NCBI GenBank assembly: GCA_910584165.1
Contig: CAJTZU010000001.1
Span: forward strand, 310,001 to 374,000
Length of the DNA stretch: 64,000 nt
Reading direction: 5' to 3'
Source of the DNA: an uncultured Bacilli bacterium
GTDB taxonomy: Bacteria > Bacillota_I > Bacilli_A > RF39 > UBA660
The position numbers were made by a program, and so were the translations under genes. Positions within the stretch are counted from its first letter, which is position 1. Each line of letters starts with the position of its first letter. Below the pieces are notes generated by a model. The model made no database searches. It was not told the origin of the DNA and worked only from the letters and a program-made list of their open reading frames with translations. Positions 35,364 to 44,235 of the stretch are shown here, piece by piece.

Positions 35364-36035
35364 ATGAATATAAAAAATATTGTCTTTGATATTGGTGGTG
35401 TTTTAGCAAATCCTAAAAATAGGCATTGGTTTATTACACCTAATTTTTGGAATATTATAAATCGAGATTCGATTGATGAGGTAGAATTACAAAATAGTTT
35501 GAAAAACAACTTATCATTACAAACACAAAATCCAAAAACAGAAAAAGAGGAACATAAAATGTTTTCTAACTATTATTATCAGGTTTTAAAAGATATTCAT
35601 TATCCTGTAAATAGAGAAATCAGTGATAAGATTGCAGATGATTGTGTCTATAATGATGAAAAATTTATCTTTTATAATGACGTCCAAAATAACTTAGAAG
35701 AACTTTCTAAAAAATATAATCTCTATATTGTATCAAATGGATGGCCTTCTTCTCTTAGAATATTAAAGAATCAAAACATTAAAGATTATTTTCATGAAAT
35801 CTTTATCTCTTCTATGTATTCTACAATGAAAGAAGATAAACTATTTGATTTATTTTTAGAAAAAACAAATATAGAGCCACAAGAGACACTCTATATAGAT
35901 GATAGAAGACATATTTTAGAAAAAGCCAGTGAATATCCATTCCACCTATTACTAATGGATAGAAAAAAATTGTATACAGAAAGCAAATTTAAAATTATAA
36001 ATAATATGAATGATATTTGGGAGGTATTAAAATGA
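35364..36035 (+). CDS. HAD-IA family hydrolase
   Basis: 223 residues: IKNIVFDIGGVLANPKNR (motif I, DxG/GV form of the HAD-IA YihX group), LYIVSNGWPSS (II), EDKLFDLFLEKT (III Lys) and TLYIDDRRH (IV). A phosphatase of unknown substrate. Its end overlaps the next start by ATGA, so the two are coupled. Confidence 0.88.
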   Translation: MNIKNIVFDIGGVLANPKNRHWFITPNFWNIINRDSIDEVELQNSLKNNLSLQTQNPKTEKEEHKMFSNYYYQVLKDIHYPVNREISDKIADDCVYNDEKFIFYNDVQNNLEELSKKYNLYIVSNGWPSSLRILKNQNIKDYFHEIFISSMYSTMKEDKLFDLFLEKTNIEPQETLYIDDRRHILEKASEYPFHLLLMDRKKLYTESKFKIINNMNDIWEVLK

Positions 36036-36757
36036 AAATAGCTACTTGGAATATTGGTGAGGATGAGCGATACGAAGATTGTAAGCTTACAATGGATTCT
36101 TATAGGTATATAATAGATACTATCAAAAAAGAAAAATTAGATATTATTTGTTTGCAAGAAGCGATTACTAGTTCAGATATTTTACCTACAATTGCTAGTT
36201 ATATTAAGGAAAAGACGGATTTAAAATATCATATAGAATATGAGCTTTCAGATTCCCACATCAATATTGGCTCAAGAATGGGAGTTGTTATATGTTCTAA
36301 ATATGAAATATCAAACTGTGAATTATTACCACTAGAAAATCCTTATCTTGTTTATAGCAAGGGCGAAAATACTACCTACTACTCTCATGATAAAGGTTTT
36401 ATTATAGCAAGCATTAATAGTTTAACAATTATAACAGGGCATTGTCTTCCCTTTCATGCCTTTAAAAAAGATATATTAGAATATTTATCAATCTATCAAA
36501 AAGCTGATAAGACTTTTGAAAAGTTATTTAGAAATAATAATGTTATACTATGTGGAGATTTTAATTATGATGATATTCCTATAATATTTCCAAATACAAT
36601 GAAACTTGGTATCGATTGCATCCAATGTCCTACTAGAAAAGATAAACAATTAGACCATTTTATTATTTCTAAAAATATAAAATGTCTGCATAGTGAAGTT
36701 ATAGAAAATCCTTTTGATCACAAATTAGGCATTTTTGAAATTCAGGAAAATTTATAA
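36032..36757 (+). CDS. Endonuclease/exonuclease/phosphatase family protein
   Basis: 241 residues from ATG 36032 (GGGAGGT). EEP motifs: ATWNIGED, DIICLQEA, the His/Asp CGDFNYDD, and the C-terminal LDHFIISK plus DHKLGIF. Small stand-alone EEP enzymes act on nucleic acids, inositol phosphates or sphingolipids; the substrate here is unknown. No signal peptide. Overlaps the HAD-IA gene. Confidence 0.88.
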   Translation: MKIATWNIGEDERYEDCKLTMDSYRYIIDTIKKEKLDIICLQEAITSSDILPTIASYIKEKTDLKYHIEYELSDSHINIGSRMGVVICSKYEISNCELLPLENPYLVYSKGENTTYYSHDKGFIIASINSLTIITGHCLPFHAFKKDILEYLSIYQKADKTFEKLFRNNNVILCGDFNYDDIPIIFPNTMKLGIDCIQCPTRKDKQLDHFIISKNIKCLHSEVIENPFDHKLGIFEIQENL

Positions 36758-36839
36758 AAATACTATTAAAAAATTGGGAAAATATAGAAGCTAAAAATCA
36801 AATTATTTATCGTCACTATATAAAGTAGAGCAATAAAAA

Positions 36840-36871
36840 GAAACATCTAATTATTTAAATGTTTCTTTTTT
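36840..36871. terminator. Bidirectional terminator
   Basis: GAAACAT/ATGTTTC stem (36840-36846 with 36859-36865) with T run, between convergent genes. Confidence 0.8.
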
Positions 36872-37438
36872 ATATTCTTCCCTTGTCATACCATACGAAT
36901 AAAGTTCTTCTGGTTCTTCTAAAAAAGTATATTTCATTTGATAATTATGATTTCTTCTTTGAAATCCTAATTTTTCCATCAATTTCCAAGAAGCTATATT
37001 TTTAATAGCTGCACCTGTTTTAATTTCATGAATTCCTACTTCTTCAAACATGTATTTTAAAATCTCACTAGCACATTCCGCAGCTAATCCTTTACGTTGA
37101 TGTTTAGGATTGATAAACCATCCAATCCCTCTAATACTAACATCTTTAATTTTTCCATCTTCTAAACTAGCTTCATGAACACTAATCTGCCCAATACATT
37201 CATTATTTTCTTTTAGTATAATACTCCACTGAAAAGTATCTGGATAATGGGCTCTTTTTAATTTCTTATATTGCCAAACTTTTTCTTCTTCCCAATCTAA
37301 ACTCATCTTAGTCGTTAGATAATATTTATTCACATCTGGAATACATAAAATCTCCCATAAAGTTTTTAGGTCCTCTTCTTGTGTTGGACGTAATAAAAGA
37401 CTTTCTGTTTCCATTACTTTACTACCAATAAAATTCAT
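36851..37438 (-). CDS. GNAT acetyltransferase, RimJ/RimL type
   Basis: 195 residues. Typical RimJ/L layout: METESLLLRPTQEEDLKTLW, VSIRGIGWFINPKHQRKGLAAE (acetyl-CoA motif QRKGLA), KTGAAIKNIASWKLMEKLGF. Such enzymes acetylate ribosomal protein N-termini or small amines. Last gene of a five-gene minus-strand run from 40878 (MBL, AAA, AKR, DUF5680, GNAT). Confidence 0.9.
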   Translation of the reverse strand: MNFIGSKVMETESLLLRPTQEEDLKTLWEILCIPDVNKYYLTTKMSLDWEEEKVWQYKKLKRAHYPDTFQWSIILKENNECIGQISVHEASLEDGKIKDVSIRGIGWFINPKHQRKGLAAECASEILKYMFEEVGIHEIKTGAAIKNIASWKLMEKLGFQRRNHNYQMKYTFLEEPEELYSYGMTREEYKKETFK

Positions 37439-37449
37439 AAATTCCCCTA

Positions 37450-38307
37450 TTACTCAATATTTCCACCATGACAATGAAGTTCAAATATTAATTTTTCACC
37501 TTTAAAAACTTGTTCTATGCCTGTAAAATTTTCTATTGTTCCATTAGAAATGAAAGTATAAGTATATTCTCCATTTTCAAAATGACTTGGTCCCCTAAGT
37601 GGAAGAACAGTGCTATCTTCTCCTACTTTAGAAAGAGCAGTACGAAGCACTTTATCCATCATTTCTTCTGTAGCAGTTTCATCTAAAGTAACACCATAAT
37701 AATTCATCCCCCACTTTGGAACATCACTTTCTCGATATACTACCTCTTCTCCTATAAATTTAGTTGTTCCAAAATAAGTGTCATGATACTTCATAATTTC
37801 GCCTTCTATTTCAGTTTCATAATGATAGTCGTTAGATCCTAATCTACTAGCTTTCACTTTTTCAATAGTAGCATTCGCATAAGTTGACTTTTTAGCGCTT
37901 ACTAAGAATCTTGTTAAAAGACTGGCATCCAAATCATTAAAATTTGGAAGTTGATGTTTTGGCAAACCTATACTAACAGCATAATCCTGCATCATTTTAT
38001 AATCTTCTTTTTTCTTTCTATCTAAGCAAAATACTTTATTCGAAAAAACTACATAATGATACTTTTCATTTCTAAAATCGCAATACCAATTACTACAATG
38101 TTTGATATCTATTAATTTGCTAAGTCTTTCAGCATAGTCATTTATCTTTTCTTCTGGAATTAAGACTGTATCCATAGTCCATCTATCTAACCATGGAGTT
38201 TCTTCTGCCTCTGTAATCATTTCTTCTTCCTGACTAATAACAACCAATTCTTTTATGATAGAAATATCTACCAAACTCTCTTCTATTATGACACCTTTAT
38301 AATTCAT
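37450..38307 (-). CDS. DUF5680 domain protein with extra N-terminal domain
   Basis: 285 residues. Residues about 125-285 carry the DUF5680 pattern: RFLVSAKKSTYAN, KYHDTYFGTTKFIGEEVVY, WGMNYYGV, LRGPSHFENGEYTYTFISNG and the ending ELHCHGGNIE. The first 120 residues form a separate acidic domain (TPWLDRWTMDTVLIPEEK, then CSNWYCDFRNEKYHYVVF) that I do not recognise and that looks like a nucleotide- or peptide-binding fold. Function of both unknown. Confidence 0.7.
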   Translation of the reverse strand: MNYKGVIIEESLVDISIIKELVVISQEEEMITEAEETPWLDRWTMDTVLIPEEKINDYAERLSKLIDIKHCSNWYCDFRNEKYHYVVFSNKVFCLDRKKKEDYKMMQDYAVSIGLPKHQLPNFNDLDASLLTRFLVSAKKSTYANATIEKVKASRLGSNDYHYETEIEGEIMKYHDTYFGTTKFIGEEVVYRESDVPKWGMNYYGVTLDETATEEMMDKVLRTALSKVGEDSTVLPLRGPSHFENGEYTYTFISNGTIENFTGIEQVFKGEKLIFELHCHGGNIE

Positions 38308-38319
38308 ATCATCACCTAC

Positions 38320-39186
38320 TTACTCAAATTGATTTGCTAGCTGATCAATCGTAATTCCACCATTTCCTAAAAAATCAATAGCAACTTCATCAAACGCTTT
38401 ACTTCTAAATTTATTTAATTTCTCATAATCTTCTGCTTCCATATTAAAATTTAAAGCATTTAGATTTTCTTTAATTCTTTCCATATTAGTAGATTTTATA
38501 ATTGGGAATATTCCCTTTTCTTTTACTATCCAATTAAGTAAAATTTGATTTTGAGTCTTACCATATTTTTCTGAAAGTTCCACTAATTCTTTATAGTTTC
38601 TTTTAGCTGTCCTATTTCTTCTAAGAGCTTGATAAGCCATAAAATAAATGTGATTCTGCTTACAATACTCTAATACGCGAATATCTTCATAAAGTTTACA
38701 TTCTAAATTATAAACACCTTCAAAAAAGTCGATAGGAACAACACTATTTACTGCTTGTAATTGCTCTAAACTAGCATTACTAATACCAATATGTCTTACC
38801 TTTCCAACACTCACTAATCTAGCGATTTCCTTATAAACATCCACTAAAGGAAGTGTAGAATAATCTGGCCTATGAAGTTCTAAACTATCTACGTATTCAA
38901 TATTTAAAATTTCTAAGTACTGATTTAATTGTTTTTCAATATCAAAAATAGAAGTAATTGTCGGTTCTAAATTTACATTAATAAATAATTTACTACGGTC
39001 TACTTTCTCTAATAATTTTCTCATTTCTCTTACCACTTTTCCATCATTATAAAGCAGATAAAGTGATAAGTAATTTTGACCATTTTGAATAGAGTATAAA
39101 AGACTATCGATATCCTTTTCAAAATTTTCATAATCTATTTTCCAAGTTCCAATACCAATTGGAAAAATTTGTTCTTTTGCTACCAT
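38320..39186 (-). CDS. Aldo/keto reductase-like protein with altered catalytic residues
   Basis: 288 residues from ATG 39186. AKR fold and NADPH region are clear (FPIGIGTW, VGKVRHIGISNASLEQLQ, KNHIYFMAYQALRRN, IPIIKSTN-type). The Asp-Thr-Ala-x-x-Tyr motif reads LSLYLLY, and the catalytic Lys strand (FITTKL) reads FINVNL, so Asp and Lys of the tetrad appear lost while Tyr and His (LELHRP) remain. It may bind NADPH without the normal reaction. Starts one codon after the AAA gene stop. Confidence 0.75.
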   Translation of the reverse strand: MVAKEQIFPIGIGTWKIDYENFEKDIDSLLYSIQNGQNYLSLYLLYNDGKVVREMRKLLEKVDRSKLFINVNLEPTITSIFDIEKQLNQYLEILNIEYVDSLELHRPDYSTLPLVDVYKEIARLVSVGKVRHIGISNASLEQLQAVNSVVPIDFFEGVYNLECKLYEDIRVLEYCKQNHIYFMAYQALRRNRTAKRNYKELVELSEKYGKTQNQILLNWIVKEKGIFPIIKSTNMERIKENLNALNFNMEAEDYEKLNKFRSKAFDEVAIDFLGNGGITIDQLANQFE

Positions 39187-39187
39187 A

Positions 39188-40060
39188 CTATTTTTCTTCC
39201 CTTTCCATAAACTCAGATTCTCTTTCTTTAAAGAAATCATAATACACTCTAATATTAGGCAGTTCCGTCCACTTTCTAGGCACAACAGGAACAGAATCTA
39301 AATCATAAATTTTTGCTTCTAATAAATTTAATAAAAATGGAGAATGGGTAGAAATAATAAATTGACAATTATAAAATCTAGCAGAATCCTCTATAAATTT
39401 TTTTAATTTGAGTTGATTCTCTGCCGATAAACTATTTTCAGGTTCATCTAGTAAATAAATGCTGTCTTCTTTTATTTCTCTTTCCCAGAACATTAAAGCA
39501 GATTCTCCATTAGATTGTTCTACAATATTGTTGTTTCCAAGTCTATCCCGAACAAACTTCGACATGCTTTTCGTTTTAGAATCATATACATCTCTTAATT
39601 CTTCATAGTTATCAAAATTACTATTTCCATGAAATTTATGTTCTAAATATTCTCGGCTCAATTTTTCTTTTTTTCTATTAACATTCGTATTAATAGAACG
39701 TACATCTAACAAATAATCAAAAACATCATCGCTACTAATTAATTTAATATCAATAGGTTCTTCATAATTCATTTCATATTTACAATCTTCCACATAGATG
39801 TCAAAAAAAGAACCTTTTTCTAACCTAGTCTTGGTAGTTGCTTCTAATTTTTCCGCTATCATATTGATTAAAGTAGTTTTACCACTACCATTACCACCAT
39901 AAAAGATAGTAATATTACTAAAAGTTAATTCTTTTAAATCTTTACTAGAAAATAATCCAATAGGATAATAACTATTAAATATTCTTCTAATTTCTTTACC
40001 AAAGACAATATCATGTTCTTGCTTATCTGTCAGTAATGTAAATTTTTTTAAATAAATCAT
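39188..40060 (-). CDS. AAA family ATPase (ABC-like, AAA_21 type)
   Basis: 290 residues. Walker A YGGNGSGKTTLINMIAEKL at about 55, a signature-like NGESALMFW, Walker B SIYLLDEPENSLS and the His loop IISTHSPFLLN. No membrane partner, so it belongs to the soluble SMC/OLD-like ABC ATPases. Starts by ATGA overlap with the MBL hydrolase gene, giving a coupled ATPase-MBL pair. Target unknown. Confidence 0.85.
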   Translation of the reverse strand: MIYLKKFTLLTDKQEHDIVFGKEIRRIFNSYYPIGLFSSKDLKELTFSNITIFYGGNGSGKTTLINMIAEKLEATTKTRLEKGSFFDIYVEDCKYEMNYEEPIDIKLISSDDVFDYLLDVRSINTNVNRKKEKLSREYLEHKFHGNSNFDNYEELRDVYDSKTKSMSKFVRDRLGNNNIVEQSNGESALMFWEREIKEDSIYLLDEPENSLSAENQLKLKKFIEDSARFYNCQFIISTHSPFLLNLLEAKIYDLDSVPVVPRKWTELPNIRVYYDFFKERESEFMEREEK

Positions 40061-40878
40061 TTTCTATCATCCTCTACCAATAGAATCTCTTCTAATTCAT
40101 CTGGAACTATAATGTTGCCATGAAAATACTCTTTTCCCTCTCTTAAGTATAATTCTTTTCTATTATCTATATGTGTATCTTCTGTATGAAATAAAATAAG
40201 ATTCTCTATATTTAACTTATCGAAACTTTCACATACTGATTTCACAGTAGAATGCCTTTTCTCATATGGTTTAAAAATGTCTTGTTCCCCATCTAAGCAG
40301 AAAGCTTCATGCATCACATAATCAGCATTTCGAATTTTATCATATAATTTTAGATTACAAGTTTCATCACCTAAAAAAATAAGTTTTTTACCGTTATCTA
40401 ATAACATCTCAAACCCACATAATTTATTGCCTCGTGCTTTTGCATCAAAAAAAGTATATTTTCTATTAGCAATTTTTTTTGTTTCATTATCTTCTACTAC
40501 TACAATATTTAAATAGCTAGCTATCATTTCCATGTATGCATTTGGAAATAAATGAGGGTAAATACTTCTAATGGCATTTGCTACCTCATCATTACAATAA
40601 ATATTTAACTTGCCTTCATACTTTCCCTTTTTTACCATTCCTGTTAATTTCTTCAATAACCAAAATAAACCTAAAATATGATCAGTATGAGAATGTGAAA
40701 TAAAAATATCATGAATGCTAGTTAAAGGAACGTTTAACTTTTCTAATCTTTCTACTATCTGCACTCCGCCACCAGTATCTACTAGTAAATACTGATTATC
40801 ATTTTGCATTAAAAAGCAAGTGTTATACAACTGATATACAAAACCATGTCCTACCCCAAGCATAATAATTTTTTGCAT
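40057..40878 (-). CDS. MBL-fold metallohydrolase, RNase Z-like
   Basis: 273 residues. Metallo-beta-lactamase motifs: LLVDTGGG, ISHSHTDHILGLFWLL (HxHxDH), FLGDET and MHEAFCLDG, and a final LFHTEDTHIDN, where RNase Z has H-T-S. The order fits the tRNase Z/ElaC-type MBL branch, but a housekeeping tRNA role cannot be assumed beside an ATPase and AKR. GGAGGA before the ATG. Confidence 0.82.
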   Translation of the reverse strand: MQKIIMLGVGHGFVYQLYNTCFLMQNDNQYLLVDTGGGVQIVERLEKLNVPLTSIHDIFISHSHTDHILGLFWLLKKLTGMVKKGKYEGKLNIYCNDEVANAIRSIYPHLFPNAYMEMIASYLNIVVVEDNETKKIANRKYTFFDAKARGNKLCGFEMLLDNGKKLIFLGDETCNLKLYDKIRNADYVMHEAFCLDGEQDIFKPYEKRHSTVKSVCESFDKLNIENLILFHTEDTHIDNRKELYLREGKEYFHGNIIVPDELEEILLVEDDRK

Positions 40879-40887
40879 ATTTTCCTC

Positions 40888-41361
40888 CTATATCGTCCTA
40901 ATCATATAATCTATTACTTGACAGTTTTCATCCAATAAAAACTTTCCTTCAAATATTTCAGGCTGAAATAAATAAGAAACAAATTTTTGATTTTGAGAAA
41001 ACTGATTTATATCTTTTAAATCTTTCTCATCAATCCACTCTAATTTTCCTTCTTCAGATTCTGTTAATTCTCCCTCATAAGAAGTTGCTACAAAAATATA
41101 GATAATTCCTTCATAACTATCTTTCCAACAAGAAATTCCTTGTAATCGAGGATTTATTAAAGTAAGACCTGTTTCTTCTAGAAATTCTCTTACAACACAA
41201 TCTAAAGGGGTTTCACCCTCTTCAAATTTACCACCAGGTGGCGTATAAACTTTCCCCCATTTTTTATAGTATTTAAGCATTAATACTTTACCATCTACTT
41301 TTAGATAGCAAGCAGCAGAATCATAATGCACTAATCGATTCTTTTGCTTTTTTTCACTCAT
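40888..41361 (-). CDS. NUDIX hydrolase
   Basis: 157 residues from ATG 41361 (GGGTG). The Nudix box is complete: GGKFEEGETPLDCVVREFLE, then ETGL (G-x5-E-x7-REx2EExG form). Likely an 8-oxo-dGTP or dNTP sanitising enzyme of the MutT type. A longer frame to 41604 is rejected because it runs over the divergent lipoprotein gene. Shares its upstream region with that gene. Confidence 0.88.
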   Translation of the reverse strand: MSEKKQKNRLVHYDSAACYLKVDGKVLMLKYYKKWGKVYTPPGGKFEEGETPLDCVVREFLEETGLTLINPRLQGISCWKDSYEGIIYIFVATSYEGELTESEEGKLEWIDEKDLKDINQFSQNQKFVSYLFQPEIFEGKFLLDENCQVIDYMIRTI

Positions 41362-41393
41362 ACATTTCACCCTAACTGTTACCAGTATATCAA

Positions 41394-41409
41394 GCATACA
41401 TTTGTATGC
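41394..41409. promoter_or_regulatory. Palindrome between divergent genes, possible operator
   Basis: GCATAC-ATTT-GTATGC, perfect 6+6, midway between the NUDIX start and the lipoprotein start. Too short to be a terminator of either gene, and both point away from it. Confidence 0.3.
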
Positions 41410-41473
41410 CAATAAATTTTCTATTTTATTCTTTTCCTTTTCGTAGTAAAATAATATTGGAGAGGAGTGAATT

Positions 41474-41962
41474 ATGAAAAAGTTTTTAATGATATTACCA
41501 ATTTTAGCATTGCTTTTAACAGGTTGTGGAGAAAAGAAAGAAGACAATAACAATGAAAAAAAAGACAATGGCAAAACTGGTACTATTGCATGTACATTAA
41601 GCAATGATCAAGGTGCTTATAAACTAGATGCTGAATACGTTATTCATTATAATGGTGATTTTGTTGAATATGTAGAGACAACAGAGACTGTTAGTTCTGA
41701 ATCAGAAGTATATTTAAATCAAATGGAAACAGAATTAAAAAAACTTTATGATGAAAATGAAAAAAATTATGGTGGATATACTGTTAACATCACTAATGAA
41801 AATGGCAAAGTAGTTTCAAAAGTTAAAATTGATTATTCAAAAATGGATTTAGAAAAATTGGTAAACGACCAACCAGCAATGTCTGCTTTCATCAAAGATA
41901 AAAAGTTTACAAAAACTGGTGTACAATCTATTTATGAAGCAATGAATGCTACTTGTAAATAA
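41474..41962 (+). CDS. Secreted lipoprotein, possibly DUF1307 (YehR-like)
   Basis: 162 residues. Type II signal peptide with lipobox LLLTGC, Cys19 lipidated; then a charged linker (EKKEDNNNEKKDN) and a beta-rich domain with a Cys pair (TIACTL near the start, TCK at the end). The pattern fits YehR-like small lipoproteins of low-GC gut bacteria. GGAGAGGAG before ATG 41474; terminator at 41965-41990. Confidence 0.8.
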   Translation: MKKFLMILPILALLLTGCGEKKEDNNNEKKDNGKTGTIACTLSNDQGAYKLDAEYVIHYNGDFVEYVETTETVSSESEVYLNQMETELKKLYDENEKNYGGYTVNITNENGKVVSKVKIDYSKMDLEKLVNDQPAMSAFIKDKKFTKTGVQSIYEAMNATCK

Positions 41963-41964
41963 AA

Positions 41965-41990
41965 AAGAGAAAATTTATTTTTCTCTTTTT
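41965..41990. terminator. Bidirectional terminator
   Basis: AAGAGAAAA/TTTTCTCTT stem with A and T runs between convergent genes. Confidence 0.75.
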
Positions 41991-42822
41991 ATTTTCTAAT
42001 AAAATGTCTTGGTTCCCCTTCTTTAAATTTAGAAATAACATATCTTTTATTAATCTCTTCTATTGGTCCACGTATATCAATATTATCTTTATTTGGATTG
42101 TGTAATCTTCTTATACACTTTGCAAGTTCAGAATGCTCTATACCAGTACCCCTTAATATATCATCAAAGCTTACGCCAAACATAGCTGCTCTTGGTAGAT
42201 TTAATTTTGTAGCATAATAAAAATAGCGAATGGCTAAAGTGTATAAATCAATATTTTTACTATACCTATCTCCTTGCGTATATTTTGGTTTTGATAAAAT
42301 TGGATCTGTTACAATAAAATCACTAATGGCTTTAGTTCCTATACTCCCCACTTGCATATCTTGAAAATCCGTTAAATAAACTTTTCCAGCACCTTTATGG
42401 TATAAAACATTTCCATCAGAGGCCATATCGGGATTTACAATTTTATTTTTATGACATTCCTCTACTGCATTAGCCACCAGTAGAATATAATTTGTTATCT
42501 CATCTAATGTAATATCATAACGATGCTCATTTAGATAATCACAGAAAGTAGTAAGTTCTCCTTCTAAAGTGCCAGGTATAATAGGTTCCACGTAAGCTTC
42601 AAATCCTCTTTCTGTTTCTAAAATATCAACTGGTAAATTTAAAGCAGTAATACCAGTTGTCTTTTTCCCATACTCATATCTTTCTACTTTCATTCTCTTT
42701 TCATAATCAGATAATCCTAAAAATTTTTTAGCTAATAAACTACTATTTAAATAATAAAGAGATACTTTTTTTCCCTTCACATTAGGTACCATAGAATTTA
42801 ATACACTTATAGGCATCTTCAT
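41989..42822 (-). CDS. Divergent protein-kinase-like protein
   Basis: 277 residues from ATG 42822 (AAAGGGGGAA). IVNPDMASDGNVLYHKG resembles the catalytic loop (D-x4-N) and KVYLTDFQDMQVG the DFG-type strand (DFQ). The N-lobe is short, with VEPIIPGTLEG as hinge and no clear Gly-rich loop. This is the small atypical kinase type in which activity is uncertain. Terminator shared with the lipoprotein gene. The family call is from pattern only. Confidence 0.6.
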   Translation of the reverse strand: MKMPISVLNSMVPNVKGKKVSLYYLNSSLLAKKFLGLSDYEKRMKVERYEYGKKTTGITALNLPVDILETERGFEAYVEPIIPGTLEGELTTFCDYLNEHRYDITLDEITNYILLVANAVEECHKNKIVNPDMASDGNVLYHKGAGKVYLTDFQDMQVGSIGTKAISDFIVTDPILSKPKYTQGDRYSKNIDLYTLAIRYFYYATKLNLPRAAMFGVSFDDILRGTGIEHSELAKCIRRLHNPNKDNIDIRGPIEEINKRYVISKFKEGEPRHFIRK

Positions 42823-42913
42823 AGTAATTCCCCCTTTATTGGAAACATACTTTAACACAAAATAAGAAATAGTACAAATTTTATGGTATAATTTAACTAT
42901 AAAGGAGAAAATT

Positions 42914-43483
42914 ATGAATATAACGGAATTAATAAAGGAAGAATTATTAAAAAGAACAAATGCATTTAAAGAAAAAGATGGATATGACTTTTGGGAAGAC
43001 CATATCCAATATGTAGTAAAAAATTCTATTATGTTAGCAGAAAAATATGGTGCAGATATAGAAATTGTAGAGTTAGGAGCACTTCTCCATGATATTGCGA
43101 TGCCATCTGAAATTGGACCCAGAGAAGAACACAATGTCTATGGAGCAAAAATTGCTGAAGATCTACTAACAGAATACGGATACCCTAAGGACAGAATAGA
43201 GCGTGTAAAAGCTTGCGTATTAAATCATAGAGGAAGTAAAGACTTACCAAGAAATACCATTGAAGAAGAATGTGTTGCTGATGCTGATGTACTAGCACAT
43301 TTCGACTCTATCCCTTCTTTATTTCATTTAGCATTTAAAGAAAAACAATTAGACACCAAAGAAGGTACTAAATTCATTAAAAAGAAATTAGAAAGAGACT
43401 ACAATAAACTAAGTAATCGTACTAGAGAAGTAATAAAAGATAGATATCAAAAAATATTAGAAGTATTATTTGTTGATAAATAA
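42914..43483 (+). CDS. HD domain phosphohydrolase
   Basis: 189 residues. HD motifs: a first His at DHIQYV, LLHDIAMPSEIG, NHRGSK and a final D (DADVLAHFD). This is the YedJ/small HD hydrolase form, acting on nucleotides or phosphoesters. AAGGAG precedes the ATG, and a TATAAT-like -10 is just upstream. Confidence 0.88.
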   Translation: MNITELIKEELLKRTNAFKEKDGYDFWEDHIQYVVKNSIMLAEKYGADIEIVELGALLHDIAMPSEIGPREEHNVYGAKIAEDLLTEYGYPKDRIERVKACVLNHRGSKDLPRNTIEEECVADADVLAHFDSIPSLFHLAFKEKQLDTKEGTKFIKKKLERDYNKLSNRTREVIKDRYQKILEVLFVDK

Positions 43484-43511
43484 AAAAGGCTACTAAAAAG
43501 TAGTCTTTTTA
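43483..43511. terminator. Bidirectional terminator
   Basis: AAAAAGGCTACT/AGTAGTCTTTTT stem between convergent genes. Confidence 0.85.
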
Positions 43512-44234
43512 CATTCTTCCACCGTTAATACATATATTTTCACCAGTAATAAAACTAGCTTCATCAGAAAGTAAAAATAAACATAATTTGGCAGTATCTT
43601 CTGTTGTTGCAAGTCTTCCAAGTGGTGTTTCTCTTAGTTTCTCTTCAATTTCTTCTTTAGTCCAACCTTTGATTGCTAAAGGAGTTGGTGTTAATGCTGG
43701 ACAAATCGCATTGACTCGAATTTTTTTGTCAGCAAATTCTAAAGCACTTGCTTTGGTAAAATTGATAATAGCTGCTGCTGCACTACAATAAGCGGCAGAT
43801 TCTGTACAAGGCTTTACTCCTAAATGAGAAGAAATATTTACAATACTTCCTCCTTCATTCATAATAGAATAAGCATGTTTTGAAACGATTACTTTTCCTA
43901 TTAAATTGATATCTAATACCTTTTTAAAATCTTCTATTGAAAAGTCTTTAATATAACTATCAATAAAAGTTCCAGCATTATTTACTACATAATCTAAGGA
44001 ACCATATTTTTCCTTTATCTTTTGAATAACAAACATAACATCTTTTTCTTTACTTACGTCACATTGATAAATACTTAAATTTTCACTTTCTGCTTCTTTC
44101 ATTAAAATGTTCGCATTTTCTGAATTGGTACTATAACAAGTAATAACTTTACAACCACGCTCTAGTAGTTCTAAAACAATTTCTTTTCCAATACCACTTG
44201 TTCCACCTGTTACAAAAGCAATTTTTCCATTCAT
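43509..44234 (-). CDS. SDR-family protein missing the catalytic Lys
   Basis: 241 residues from ATG 44234 (GGAGGAT). The Rossmann motif TGGTSGIG, NNAG, and Ser near 136 (IVNISSHLG) are intact. The active site reads Y149-C-S-A-A153, where SDRs have YxxxK: the Lys is Ala. The PG motif is also CPA. The fold is FabG-like, but normal hydride transfer is unlikely. It follows the ferredoxin-Trx gene by one base in the desulfurase operon. Confidence 0.85.
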   Translation of the reverse strand: MNGKIAFVTGGTSGIGKEIVLELLERGCKVITCYSTNSENANILMKEAESENLSIYQCDVSKEKDVMFVIQKIKEKYGSLDYVVNNAGTFIDSYIKDFSIEDFKKVLDINLIGKVIVSKHAYSIMNEGGSIVNISSHLGVKPCTESAAYCSAAAAIINFTKASALEFADKKIRVNAICPALTPTPLAIKGWTKEEIEEKLRETPLGRLATTEDTAKLCLFLLSDEASFITGENICINGGRM

Positions 44235-44235
44235 G

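Noticed and set aside
41362..41604. N-terminal extension of the NUDIX frame
   Set aside because: It would cover the divergent lipoprotein start; ATG 41361 has a proper Shine-Dalgarno and begins a normal NUDIX domain.
42823..43134. N-terminal extension of the kinase-like frame
   Set aside because: It runs antisense to the HD gene, and ATG 42822 follows AAAGGGGGAA.
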